From assembly GCA_017555325.1 (NCBI GenBank), contig JAFZGR010000018.1, positions 1-10,637 of the forward strand: 10,637 bases of DNA. The letters run 5' to 3'. Numbering within the stretch: the first letter of the stretch is position 1; each line of letters starts with the position of its first letter. Positions 1 to 6,773 of the stretch are shown here, piece after piece. Both the position numbers and the translations under genes were made by a program. Under the pieces are notes generated by a model that ran no database searches, was not told where the DNA came from, and saw nothing but the letters and a program-made list of their open reading frames with translations. This stretch comes from Alphaproteobacteria bacterium. GTDB lineage: Bacteria > Pseudomonadota > Alphaproteobacteria > CAAHEQ01 > UBA3637.

Positions 1-257
1 ACTTCTTTTTCTTTGAAAATTTTTGCCAATCGATAAGAATTTAACCACATTTTAAACGGGTTTTTTGTTTTAACGGGTAACATAATATGTTCTACGCCGA
101 TGCGTTTTAATTCTTCAACCATTTTACCGCCAGAAGAAACAACATAGTTACGAATACCTACTTTTTGCAATGCTTCGGCAATTTCAATTGTTCCACGCTC
201 TACACCGCCTTGATTTAATGCCGGTAAAACCTGTACAATACTTCTTTTTGTTTCCAT
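1..257 (-). CDS. Glycosyltransferase family 4-like protein, N-terminal part (cut by left window edge)
   Basis: The frame is open from the ATG at 257-255 to the left edge, giving 85 residues of an incomplete protein. Residues 7-23 read as a first beta strand followed by the glycine-rich loop LPALNQGGVERG, the usual start of the N-terminal Rossmann domain of GT-B glycosyltransferases of the GT4 type. A second strand-loop (NYVVSSGGKMVEEL) and HIMLPVKTKNP follow in the expected order. Such enzymes transfer a sugar from a nucleotide-sugar donor, often in lipopolysaccharide core, capsule or glycolipid synthesis at the inner membrane; donor and acceptor cannot be told from this piece. Three ATG codons stand in a row (263-255). 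The AGGGA at 266-270 is only 2 nt from the first but 8 nt from the third, so I chose the third. The gene probably shares a transcript with the lipoprotein gene upstream. The family call is firm, the exact function open. Confidence 0.82.
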   Translation of the reverse strand, partial: METKRSIVQVLPALNQGGVERGTIEIAEALQKVGIRNYVVSSGGKMVEELKRIGVEHIMLPVKTKNPFKMWLNSYRLAKIFKEKE

Positions 258-265
258 CATCATTT

Positions 266-270
266 TCCCT
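266..270 (-). promoter_or_regulatory. Ribosome binding site deciding between three tandem ATG starts
   Basis: The minus strand reads AGGGA here, followed by AA and then ATG ATG ATG. Spacing is 2 nt to the first ATG and 8 nt to the third, so the third (257-255) is the most likely initiation codon of the glycosyltransferase. Confidence 0.55.
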
Positions 271-305
271 TTTATTTAAAATACTTTTGGATTAACAAAT
301 TGTTA

Positions 306-716
306 TTATTGATAAAAAACTTGTCGATCTTCTTTAACCGGCCGGCGTTGCGTATAATTTCGAGCTTCCATACATTCTTCATAATCATCATATGAAATAG
401 ACCAATCGGCTGCAACAGAATTTACATGAACCGGCTGTGCTCCCGGAAAGGGAACAAATTGAGCCCAAATACCATGATCCGAATCATTATCAAAACGCAA
501 TTCCAATTGTTTGGGGACACCCCACCCCCACGGCATACCCGGCCATTCATACGGCCACATGTCGGCCGCAGCCAAACATTCATTATGGTCACGAGCAAAC
601 CAAACAGAACCGGTATTCGGTCGTTCCCAATAATACATATGTTGCCCATCACTGCCACAAGCACTTAACAGCAACAAACCAACAGCCACCAGACACATCT
701 TGAATGTTTGTTTCAT
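306..716 (-). CDS. Small tryptophan-rich lipoprotein of unknown function
   Basis: This is a 136-residue protein with a clear lipoprotein signal peptide: positive charge at K2 and K6, a hydrophobic core at residues 8-17, and the lipobox LSAC with the lipidated cysteine at 20. Residue +2 is Gly, so there is no obvious inner-membrane retention signal and outer-membrane location is a fair inference. The mature part has eight tryptophans (four in residues 54-65, PYEWPGMPWGWG being the core) and two similar short motifs, HNECLAAAD (Cys47) and YEECMEARNY (Cys115), which could pair in a disulfide. I do not recognise the family and give no function. The ATG at 716 is preferred because AAAGGAG stands 7 nt upstream and the signal peptide starts there. 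An in-frame ATG at 761 overlaps the -10 box and so cannot be the normal start. The glycosyltransferase begins 48 nt downstream. Confidence 0.85.
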   Translation of the reverse strand: MKQTFKMCLVAVGLLLLSACGSDGQHMYYWERPNTGSVWFARDHNECLAAADMWPYEWPGMPWGWGVPKQLELRFDNDSDHGIWAQFVPFPGAQPVHVNSVAADWSISYDDYEECMEARNYTQRRPVKEDRQVFYQ

Positions 717-723
717 TTGTACA

Positions 724-730
724 CTCCTTT
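724..730 (-). promoter_or_regulatory. Ribosome binding site of the lipoprotein gene
   Basis: The minus strand reads AAAGGAG, ending 7 nt before the ATG at 716. It fixes the start at the signal peptide rather than at the in-frame ATG 45 nt upstream. Confidence 0.75.
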
Positions 731-759
731 TGTCATTAGATAAAAATCTTCTGCGTTGC

Positions 760-789
760 ATTATATCAGCGAATTGATTACGAAGTAAA
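760..789 (-). promoter_or_regulatory. Sigma70-type promoter with extended -10 for the lipoprotein gene
   Basis: On the minus strand there is a perfect TATAAT (760-765) preceded by TGA, giving the extended -10 TGATATAAT. TTTACT (784-789) matches TTGACA at 4 of 6 positions with an 18-nt spacer. The expected transcription start is near 752-754, leaving a leader of about 37 nt before the ATG at 716. It sits just downstream of the terminator of the preceding operon, so the lipoprotein gene opens a separate transcription unit. Confidence 0.7.
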
Positions 790-837
790 GAAGAAAGTGC
801 ATATTAACCTAAAAAAATATGTTATTTAAAAAAAATA

Positions 838-868
838 AAAGAGATGGAACATAAAAACACATCTCTTT
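838..868 (-). terminator. Rho-independent terminator closing the envelope operon
   Basis: On the minus strand a 9-bp perfect stem (AAAGAGATG paired with CATCTCTTT) encloses a 13-nt loop and is followed by TA and eight T residues (828-835). It starts 34 nt after the stop codon of the fzlA-like gene. The stem is AU-rich, but the polarity of the T tract fits termination of minus-strand transcription only. The rest of the 717-902 gap holds the lipoprotein promoter and nothing else I can support. Confidence 0.75.
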
Positions 869-902
869 GTATGAATTATTTTCTATTTTTTCTTTTCCGA
901 TT

Positions 903-1580
903 CTAAAAATCCAAATTTGCATAACTTTCAGACGGCATAATACCAGCTAACTTATCATTTAACAATGATTTAAATGATTGGCGTGATTTTAACTTGCCGT
1001 ACCACAGTTTTGCTTCCGGATAAGAATCCCAATCAACTTCGCCAAGATAATCCAAAATGGAAATATGGGCTGCAATTCCCAAATCTGCCATAGATATATT
1101 ACGACCGCCCAAGTAACTGCGATGATCAGCTAACCAATCAATATAGCCCATATATCGCTTTAAATTTTCACGACCAATCCGAATTAATGCCGATTCGGGA
1201 GCACCGCCTCGACGAATAGCCTTAAAAACTCGCTCACCAACTAACGGCTTAAAAACATCGGCATAAAATGATGTATCAAACAAATTCGTCAAACGTCGAA
1301 TTTCTGCTCGACCGCGAGGAGTTTCCCCCAACAGATTCGGTAATGTTTTTATTTCATTAACATATTCGCAAATTGCGACATGATCCGTTAAAATATGTCC
1401 GTCCGGTTCAATTAAAACCGGCACTTCACCAAACGGATTCAACTTTAAAAATTCTGGACGACGTGCCCATGGGGTCTCAAAAATAAGTCCGTACGGCAAA
1501 CCCTTTTCATATAACAACAATCTGACTTTTCGTGAAAAGGGACATAATGTATAATGATATAACGTTCTACGCTCTGCCAT
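903..1580 (-). CDS. fzlA: FzlA-like FtsZ-binding division protein (GST fold)
   Basis: The 225-residue protein has a thioredoxin-like N-terminal domain (about 4-78; CPFSRKVR at 13-20, cis-proline loop EVPVL at 52-56) and a helical GST C-terminal domain (about 88-210). In place of the glutathione-binding Glu/Asp-Ser pair of true GSTs it has Asp66-His67. FDTSFYADV (101-109), DYLGEVDW (177-184), the KSRQSF segment (198-203) and the tail SYANLDF match what I recall of FzlA, the alphaproteobacterial GST homologue that binds FtsZ at the midcell and controls filament curvature and constriction rate in Caulobacter. FzlA is regarded as a structural, not enzymatic, GST relative. The gene overlaps the end of lpxB by 14 nt, has only a weak SD-like GGTGA, and is the last gene before the terminator, so its translation probably depends on that of lpxB. 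GST fold is certain; FzlA is recognition from memory, and an ordinary GST remains possible. Confidence 0.75.
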   Translation of the reverse strand: MAERRTLYHYTLCPFSRKVRLLLYEKGLPYGLIFETPWARRPEFLKLNPFGEVPVLIEPDGHILTDHVAICEYVNEIKTLPNLLGETPRGRAEIRRLTNLFDTSFYADVFKPLVGERVFKAIRRGGAPESALIRIGRENLKRYMGYIDWLADHRSYLGGRNISMADLGIAAHISILDYLGEVDWDSYPEAKLWYGKLKSRQSFKSLLNDKLAGIMPSESYANLDF

Positions 1581-2733
1581 TTCGATTCACCATTTCAATA
1601 ATTAATGCAGCCGTTTTTTCAGACGGCGATAAATTTTCACCCAATCCCAACTGTTTTAAACTTTCCTGCGTTTCCTGTTTGGGATTATTTAATAAATTTA
1701 AGATTGTTTCCGTTAATTTGTCAACCGTACAATTTTCCTGTAATAATTCGGGAATAATTTCTTTATCAACCAACAAATTAATTAAATTAACAAACTTAAT
1801 TTTTAACAAATGTCTTGCCATAAATCCTGTTAACGGCGAAACACGATAAGCAATCAAGTGTGGAACACCCGCCATAGCCAATTCCAAACTAACCGTTCCG
1901 GAAGCTGCCATAGAAACCTGTGAGGCGGCAAACGCATTATACCGTTCTTTTTCGCCTCTTACAATCACATGCGAAATAGACCAACCGGAAAAATACTCTT
2001 TTAATTTATCGGCAACCGTTGCAACGGTCGGAATAACAACAAACAAATCAGGAACCTGTTTTTGTATTTTTTCCACCGCCTCTTTAAATATCGGTAATAA
2101 ATACTTTACTTCATTTTTACGACTACCAGGGAGTAAACATAAAACTTTAGCATTTTCCGGTATTTTATACTTTGCCCGAAAAGAAGCCGCATCTCCTTTA
2201 TCAGCCCCACCTTCAATTACAGGATGCCCGACAAAATCGGCTTTTAAACCATATGGGGTAAAATAAGACGGCTCTTTCGGCAATAGACAAAACAATCTGT
2301 CAACATACCGACCTAACGTTTTGGCTCGTCCCTTTTTCCACGCCCATACTTGTGGAGCGACATAATGAACGTGTGGAATTCGAATGCCTTTTTTAATTAA
2401 TTTTTGATGGACCCTGGCAGAAAAACTAAAACTGTCGATCGTCATAATAATATCCGGTTGAACTTTGGTAATATCCATTAAAATATCATCAAAACGTTTT
2501 AAAATTTTCGGCAAACTCGGAATAACTTCAACCAACCCCATAACCGCCAAATCGGAAATGTCAAACAATGATTTTAAACCCTCTTGTATCATTGTTTCTC
2601 CGCCAACACCATTAAACTGAATACATCCGCCTGTTTGCTTTTTTAAAGCACGCATAACGCGAGATCCCAACAAATCACCGGAAGGTTCTCCTGTAATCAA
2701 ATAAACTTTCAATTTTTTTTCAACGGATACCAT
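1567..2733 (-). CDS. lpxB: Lipid-A-disaccharide synthase LpxB
   Basis: LpxB is a family GT19 enzyme that joins UDP-2,3-diacylglucosamine to lipid X, releasing UDP and forming the beta-1,6 lipid A disaccharide at the inner face of the inner membrane. The 388 residues fit the usual length (382 in E. coli). Visible motifs in order are TGEPSGD (14-20), LAVMGLVEV (62-70), the catalytic-loop Asp100 in TIDSFSF (equivalent to E. coli Asp98 in GIDAPDF), HYVAPQVWAW (123-132), FVGHP (167-171), LPGSR (201-205) and the UDP-binding ASGT with Glu284 (277-284). The usual Pro-Asp after the catalytic loop is Phe-Ser here, while Asp100 itself is kept. The ATG follows the lpxI TAA with no gap, and AAGGGA 7 nt upstream lies inside the end of lpxI, a sign of coupling. 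Identification is firm. Confidence 0.96.
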   Translation of the reverse strand: MVSVEKKLKVYLITGEPSGDLLGSRVMRALKKQTGGCIQFNGVGGETMIQEGLKSLFDISDLAVMGLVEVIPSLPKILKRFDDILMDITKVQPDIIMTIDSFSFSARVHQKLIKKGIRIPHVHYVAPQVWAWKKGRAKTLGRYVDRLFCLLPKEPSYFTPYGLKADFVGHPVIEGGADKGDAASFRAKYKIPENAKVLCLLPGSRKNEVKYLLPIFKEAVEKIQKQVPDLFVVIPTVATVADKLKEYFSGWSISHVIVRGEKERYNAFAASQVSMAASGTVSLELAMAGVPHLIAYRVSPLTGFMARHLLKIKFVNLINLLVDKEIIPELLQENCTVDKLTETILNLLNNPKQETQESLKQLGLGENLSPSEKTAALIIEMVNRNGRA

Positions 2734-3648
2734 TTAACGTCCCTTTCGTTTATCGGATTTTTGATTGTTTTTACGGCATCCTACTCCGGTTAACACGTTC
2801 AACCGCTCATGTAAAATCGGCGGAATAAACGTATTGGTGTTAACACCGATAACAAATATATTTAACTGATTTGCTTTTGCAATAACATCGGCAACATTTG
2901 GTATTAAAACTTTACCGACTTCAACGGCAATTCCTTTTAATCCTGCTTGTGCAACCGATTTTACCGTTTCCGTTCCGATTGTCGGCAAATCCACACGGGT
3001 ATCTTGCATCGGCTTAGCGGTTTTAACTAATACACCGCCTTTTCCTTTTCGTCGCAATTGAACTGTTCGCTCAATCAATGCTTTTGTTCCTTCAATCCCT
3101 TCAACCGACAGAACCAATCCCTGTTGAACAATAACCGACTGTCCGACATCTCCCAATCCTAATAATTTTGCAATATAGCATCCGCGCGAAATATCTTCAA
3201 TATCCACTGATGACGGTTTTACTTTTGTTAATACACCTTCCGGAGCCAACAATTCAGGTAAAAATTCATGAATACCCCGTACAAAAAATCCCAAATGTTC
3301 AATTTCTTGTACAATTCGGCGCAATAAACCATCATCCCCATGCTTCTTTAATCCAATTTTACAAATGAGCTTCCATCCATAAAAATCCGGAAAAATTTCC
3401 GACAAACTCGGTCGACGAACACCACCAATCATAACCAAATCGTTGACATTATTTGATTTAAGTAATCGGTACATTTTACCTGCCGAACCCAAACGAACCC
3501 ATTTTATCGGAATATTTTTAGGCAATAAATCTTCTTCGGCATGTCCCTTTAAGGCAAGAACAAAAAAAGGACGCCCTTCCTTTTGGCATTGCTCTATCAA
3601 TACAGTTGGTAAAACACCATTTCCTGCCAAAATACCCAACTTACGCAT
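2734..3648 (-). CDS. lpxI: UDP-2,3-diacylglucosamine pyrophosphatase LpxI
   Basis: LpxI cleaves UDP-2,3-diacylglucosamine to lipid X and UMP. It replaces the unrelated LpxH of E. coli in alphaproteobacteria and some other groups. From the ATG at 3648 the protein has 304 residues: an N-terminal domain opening with MRKLGILAGNGVLP, containing MIGGVRRPSL (73-82) and KKHGDDGLLRRI (101-112), and a C-terminal (DUF1009) domain with MQDTRVDLPTIG (214-225). Asp216 and Asp220 lie where I would place the catalytic Asp reported for Caulobacter LpxI. The end (from 291) is a Lys/Arg-rich tail. An in-frame ATG at 3672 would add eight residues, but only a poor GAGTG lies 10 nt before it, whereas the ATG at 3648 has AAGGA at 4 nt and gives the usual family N-terminus. 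It lies between lpxA and lpxB, the two pathway steps it connects after LpxD. Confidence 0.94.
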   Translation of the reverse strand: MRKLGILAGNGVLPTVLIEQCQKEGRPFFVLALKGHAEEDLLPKNIPIKWVRLGSAGKMYRLLKSNNVNDLVMIGGVRRPSLSEIFPDFYGWKLICKIGLKKHGDDGLLRRIVQEIEHLGFFVRGIHEFLPELLAPEGVLTKVKPSSVDIEDISRGCYIAKLLGLGDVGQSVIVQQGLVLSVEGIEGTKALIERTVQLRRKGKGGVLVKTAKPMQDTRVDLPTIGTETVKSVAQAGLKGIAVEVGKVLIPNVADVIAKANQLNIFVIGVNTNTFIPPILHERLNVLTGVGCRKNNQKSDKRKGR

Positions 3649-3652
3649 TGTA

Positions 3653-3657
3653 TCCTT
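3653..3657 (-). promoter_or_regulatory. Ribosome binding site favouring the inner lpxI start
   Basis: AAGGA on the minus strand ends 4 nt before the ATG at 3648, after a run of A. The alternative ATG at 3672 lacks an SD this good, so this site supports the shorter LpxI. Confidence 0.55.
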
Positions 3658-3691
3658 TTTTTGTTTTGTCATGTTAAATTTTCACTCTTTT

Positions 3692-4492
3692 TTATTCTGG
3701 TTGCAAAATGTTATTTTTAGATGGATTTTGAACAAAATCAATCAATTTCACAACCAACGGATTGCCATTTACCGTAGAATCTGCAGATAATTGTTCAATT
3801 CGCTCAGCAAATGTTGTTTCGGCATTTTTATCAAATAAAAACTTATACGCCTTTTGCAATCCGAAAATAACTGGCTTATCAATACCTGCCCGTTGTAAAC
3901 CGATTAAGTTCAATCCACCCAATCCAGCACGTATACCACTCATTACCAATCCATACGGAATAACATCCCGAGCAATACCACACATACCACCAATCATTGC
4001 CCCTTCTCCAATACGGGTAAATTGCAATACTGCCGATAAACCACCGATAATTGCCCGATTGCCAACGTGAACGTGACCTGCTAAAGTAGCATTATTACTC
4101 ATCACAATATCATCACCCAAAACACAATCATGTGCAATATGACTGGCAACCAAAAACAAATTACGATGCCCGATACGGGTAATTTTTTGATCAACTTCCG
4201 AACCGACATGTGCTGTTACGTGCTCACGAAACGTATTATCATCACCAATTACCAATAAGGCATCTGGAGCATTGGAACGTTTATGTTGTGCCAACATACC
4301 CAATGATGCAAACGGATATACCGTATTGCGTTCGCCCATTCTTGTGTAACCGTCAACAACAACGTGAGAAATTAAACGACTACCCTTACCGATTTTAACA
4401 TTCGGACCGACCGTACAATACGGACCGATTTCTACATCATCTGCCAATTCGGCTTTTGCATCAACGATAGCGGTTGGATGAATTTTTACCAT
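3692..4492 (-). CDS. lpxA: UDP-N-acetylglucosamine acyltransferase LpxA
   Basis: LpxA catalyses the first step of lipid A synthesis, moving a 3-hydroxyacyl chain from acyl carrier protein to the 3-OH of UDP-GlcNAc in the cytoplasm; it is a trimer. The 266 residues begin with hexapeptide repeats (about 2-180; for example VEIGPY, VKIGKG, MGERN, VHVGNR) that form the left-handed beta-helix, and end in a helical domain (about 195-258). The catalytic His is His121 in SHIAHDC (E. coli His125). Gly172 aligns with E. coli Gly173, the acyl-chain ruler, which by analogy suggests a long chain of about C14; this is inference only. The SD AAGGAG, 8 nt before the ATG, overlaps the fabZ stop codon, and the gap between the genes is 15 nt. 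Length and motifs are typical, and nothing looks broken. Confidence 0.97.
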   Translation of the reverse strand: MVKIHPTAIVDAKAELADDVEIGPYCTVGPNVKIGKGSRLISHVVVDGYTRMGERNTVYPFASLGMLAQHKRSNAPDALLVIGDDNTFREHVTAHVGSEVDQKITRIGHRNLFLVASHIAHDCVLGDDIVMSNNATLAGHVHVGNRAIIGGLSAVLQFTRIGEGAMIGGMCGIARDVIPYGLVMSGIRAGLGGLNLIGLQRAGIDKPVIFGLQKAYKFLFDKNAETTFAERIEQLSADSTVNGNPLVVKLIDFVQNPSKNNILQPE

Positions 4493-4507
4493 ATCAGATA
4501 CTCCTTG

Positions 4508-4990
4508 TTAGGCCTTTTTAAAAACCATTGCACTAAATAATGCCTGAGAAACAACTTTGCCTTCTACACGAGCTTCCCCACGAAATTTAAACACATTTCG
4601 AACAGCCTGTTCCTTTTTAACATGAAATTCAATCACATCCCCCGGCAAGATCGGTTTGCGAAATTTAACATCATCAACAGTCATAAAATAAACACTGTTT
4701 CCGGAACGTTCTTCTTCCGGAAATGCCGTTAAAACAATAAGACCAGCTGTTTGGGCCATTGCTTCAATTTGCAAAACCCCCGGCATTACCGGATTTTCAG
4801 GAAAGTGCCCTTGAAAAAACGGTTCATTCATCGTAACATTTTTAATACCGATTCCAGATTCGCCCGGCACAATGTTTTTCAATTTATCAACCAACAAAAA
4901 CGGATACCGATGTGGTAATAATTTTAAAATTTCACCGATTTTAATTTCTTCAATCATATTTTCCGGTTTTACTTCTGTTTCTTCAACCAT
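4508..4990 (-). CDS. fabZ: 3-hydroxyacyl-ACP dehydratase FabZ
   Basis: FabZ dehydrates 3-hydroxyacyl-ACP in fatty acid elongation, so it competes with LpxA and LpxD for the same 3-hydroxyacyl-ACP pool; its place between lpxD and lpxA is the standard arrangement. The 160-residue protein is a single hotdog domain. It shows LPHRYPFLLVD (25-35), then GHFPENPVMPGVLQIEAMAQ (61-80) with the catalytic pair His62 and Glu76, spaced as in known FabZ enzymes. The N-terminus is about 10 residues longer than in E. coli. A second ATG exists at residue 12, but AAGGA 7 nt upstream of the first ATG supports the longer form. The 40-nt gap to lpxD holds this SD and no convincing promoter or terminator. Confidence 0.97.
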   Translation of the reverse strand: MVEETEVKPENMIEEIKIGEILKLLPHRYPFLLVDKLKNIVPGESGIGIKNVTMNEPFFQGHFPENPVMPGVLQIEAMAQTAGLIVLTAFPEEERSGNSVYFMTVDDVKFRKPILPGDVIEFHVKKEQAVRNVFKFRGEARVEGKVVSQALFSAMVFKKA

Positions 4991-5030
4991 AATTTTATCC
5001 TTATTTTTTTATTAATGTTACACTTTACTG

Positions 5031-6056
5031 TTATTCAGCACTTTTTTTCTTTTTTGTTAAATTACGCACAGCAATTTGCTGACGCATAAATTCTACACGT
5101 GGCACAGCAGGAGACCCCATCAGAACCGAACCAGCCGGCACATCATTCATCAATCCGGATTGAGCAGCAATCTGAGCCCCTGTTCCGATTTTTAAATGTC
5201 CGGCAAAGCCTACTTGACCACCGGCCACAACAAAATCACCAAATTCACAACTGCCTGCAATACCAACTTGTGAAACCATCACACAGCATCGCCCTAATTT
5301 TACATTATGAGCAACCTGCACTAAATTATCAATGCGTGAACCAGCTCCGATAACCGTATCACCCATAGCACCTCTATCTACGGTTGTTGATGATCCGATT
5401 TCCACATCATCACCGATAACAACTCGTCCTAATTGCGGAACTTTAACAGGACCTCTTGCTGACATAGAAAAACCGAAACCATCTTGGCCGATGTGAGCCC
5501 CTGGGTAAATATAAACTTTATTACCGGCAATACAGTGAGACACTGTTGCATTTGCACCGACAACACAATCATCGCCCATTTGAACACCCTCTTCAATAAC
5601 TGCATTTGGACGAATATCGCAACGCTTACCCAATACAACATTTTTACCAATATATGCACCCGCAGCAACACAAGAGCCTTCACCGATAACGGCTGTTTCA
5701 TGCACATTTGCTCTAGGCGAAATATCCGCTTCTACCTGACGAGGATAAAAAGCCGAAGCCACCAAACCGTAAGAACGATGCGGATCGGCAGAAATAAGCG
5801 GAATAACTCCTGCCGGAACGAATTCCAAAAATTTTTCCGGCACAATAACAGCTCCGGCTTTTGTTTGTGAAAGCGGTTCCCGCATAGTCGGAATAAATGC
5901 CCATGAAATATCATTTTCACCGGCTTCTGTAATTGAAGCAACATCCACAAAAACACGGCTTTTATCTATACCTTCCGGAAGGGTCACTTCTCCGACACGT
6001 GCGATATCTTCTAATGTTAAACCATCTACTTTATGAAAAAAACGAGAATCAGCCAT
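5031..6056 (-). CDS. lpxD: UDP-3-O-(3-hydroxyacyl)glucosamine N-acyltransferase LpxD
   Basis: LpxD adds the second 3-hydroxyacyl chain, to the 2-amino group of UDP-3-O-acyl-glucosamine, using acyl-ACP; it acts as a trimer in the cytoplasm. The 341 residues (E. coli 341) comprise an N-terminal uridine-binding domain (about 1-105), a left-handed beta-helix of hexapeptide repeats (about 110-315) and a short C-terminal helix with a Lys-rich end (KKKKSAE). The catalytic His is His250 in LVQVAHNV (E. coli His239); GAHIGQDGFGF (186-196) is the other conserved block. Its ATG overlaps the TAA of the skp-like gene by one base (TAATG), with AGGAG 7 nt upstream, so reinitiation is likely. Nothing looks abnormal. 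Confidence 0.97.
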   Translation of the reverse strand: MADSRFFHKVDGLTLEDIARVGEVTLPEGIDKSRVFVDVASITEAGENDISWAFIPTMREPLSQTKAGAVIVPEKFLEFVPAGVIPLISADPHRSYGLVASAFYPRQVEADISPRANVHETAVIGEGSCVAAGAYIGKNVVLGKRCDIRPNAVIEEGVQMGDDCVVGANATVSHCIAGNKVYIYPGAHIGQDGFGFSMSARGPVKVPQLGRVVIGDDVEIGSSTTVDRGAMGDTVIGAGSRIDNLVQVAHNVKLGRCCVMVSQVGIAGSCEFGDFVVAGGQVGFAGHLKIGTGAQIAAQSGLMNDVPAGSVLMGSPAVPRVEFMRQQIAVRNLTKKKKSAE

Positions 6057-6772
6057 TATTTTACTCCTGATTTTTTAACTTCTATTTGCTTTTGTTTTAC
6101 TTCCTTTTCAGAATGATTTTCTTTTGACGTATCAATTTGTTGCTCCGTTGTATTTTGTGCAACTTGTTGCGAAATTTGATTCTGAACCGTTTGTGCAACT
6201 AAAAATTGTGCCGGATTAGGGAAAGAAATTTGAATATCTTTCTCATTCAATTGCTTTAAAAAACGATTTGTTAAATCTGCTTTTTCAGAAATATATTCCG
6301 TTTGTGCTTTTGAAACAATAACATCATACCCTGATTGACCTAAATTAGCCAAAACCTCCCGAATAAACGGATCAGCTTGCTGACGAGCAACCATACTCGC
6401 TTTTGCAATTAACTGCTTTTGAACTTGATACTTTTGGGCATAGGCAGATACTTTTTGCTGAAAAACTGAAATTTCTTTTGCAAAAGCATCTTGCCCTTTT
6501 TTAGAATCCTTAATTTTCTTTTCTAATTCAGACAGTTCCCGTGTCAACATTTTTTCATCTTCTGTCTGTCGAGCCATCAATGCATTTAAATATTTCGTTT
6601 CCTCTGCTGCAATTATTTGAAAAACAGTTGCTTCTTTAAAAACACGCTGATTATCCAACACACCGACTTTCGAGGTATGCGAATCTCGCAAACAACAGGT
6701 CAAGGCAACCAACGAAATACCAACAGCTAAAACTATACCACCTTTTTGAATTAAATTATTTTTTTGTGTCAT
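6056..6772 (-). CDS. skp: OmpH/Skp-family periplasmic chaperone with long C-terminal tail
   Basis: Skp-type chaperones are trimers that hold unfolded outer-membrane proteins in the periplasm on the way to BamA. Residues 12-25 form a hydrophobic export segment. The conserved strand KVGVLDNQRVF (35-45) follows, then a charged coiled coil (about 55-130), and the domain closes near YDVIVSKAQTEYIS (149-162). The total of 238 residues is well above E. coli Skp (161): after about residue 183 comes a Gln/Asn-rich and then Lys/Glu-rich low-complexity tail. Two cysteines (26-27) end the hydrophobic segment, but VALTC is not a proper lipobox because position -1 is Thr, so whether it is cleaved, lipidated or membrane-anchored is open. 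I chose the ATG at 6772 because AAGGGA stands 7 nt upstream; the longer frame would need a TTG and would place that SD inside the coding region. Its position after bamA supports the call. Confidence 0.88.
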   Translation of the reverse strand: MTQKNNLIQKGGIVLAVGISLVALTCCLRDSHTSKVGVLDNQRVFKEATVFQIIAAEETKYLNALMARQTEDEKMLTRELSELEKKIKDSKKGQDAFAKEISVFQQKVSAYAQKYQVQKQLIAKASMVARQQADPFIREVLANLGQSGYDVIVSKAQTEYISEKADLTNRFLKQLNEKDIQISFPNPAQFLVAQTVQNQISQQVAQNTTEQQIDTSKENHSEKEVKQKQIEVKKSGVK

Positions 6773-6773
6773 A

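Noticed and set aside
294..304. Small palindrome around AACAAATTGTT as a terminator
   Set aside because: The arms overlap or leave almost no loop, the stem is all A/T except one pair, and no T tract follows.
264..305. Possible separate promoter for the glycosyltransferase (TTGTTA ... AATAAA)
   Set aside because: The -10 is poor and the predicted start would fall on the ribosome binding site, so a shared transcript with the lipoprotein is more likely.
422..703. Overlapping frames of 80-88 codons on both strands inside the lipoprotein gene
   Set aside because: They have no SD, no recognisable domain, and odd composition; the lipoprotein frame has promoter, SD and signal peptide.
1532..1849. 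Plus-strand frame of 105 codons antisense to lpxB and the fzlA-like gene
   Set aside because: It is the complement of well-conserved coding sequence in an AT-rich genome and has no SD or promoter; the same holds for plus-strand frames at 3168-3368, 3443-3790, 3762-4070, 5099-5353, 5484-5870, 8192-8437 and 8612-8803.
5429..5956. Minus-strand alternative frames inside lpxD
   Set aside because: They are out-of-frame shadows of a complete lpxD with all catalytic residues; no sign of a frameshift or fusion.
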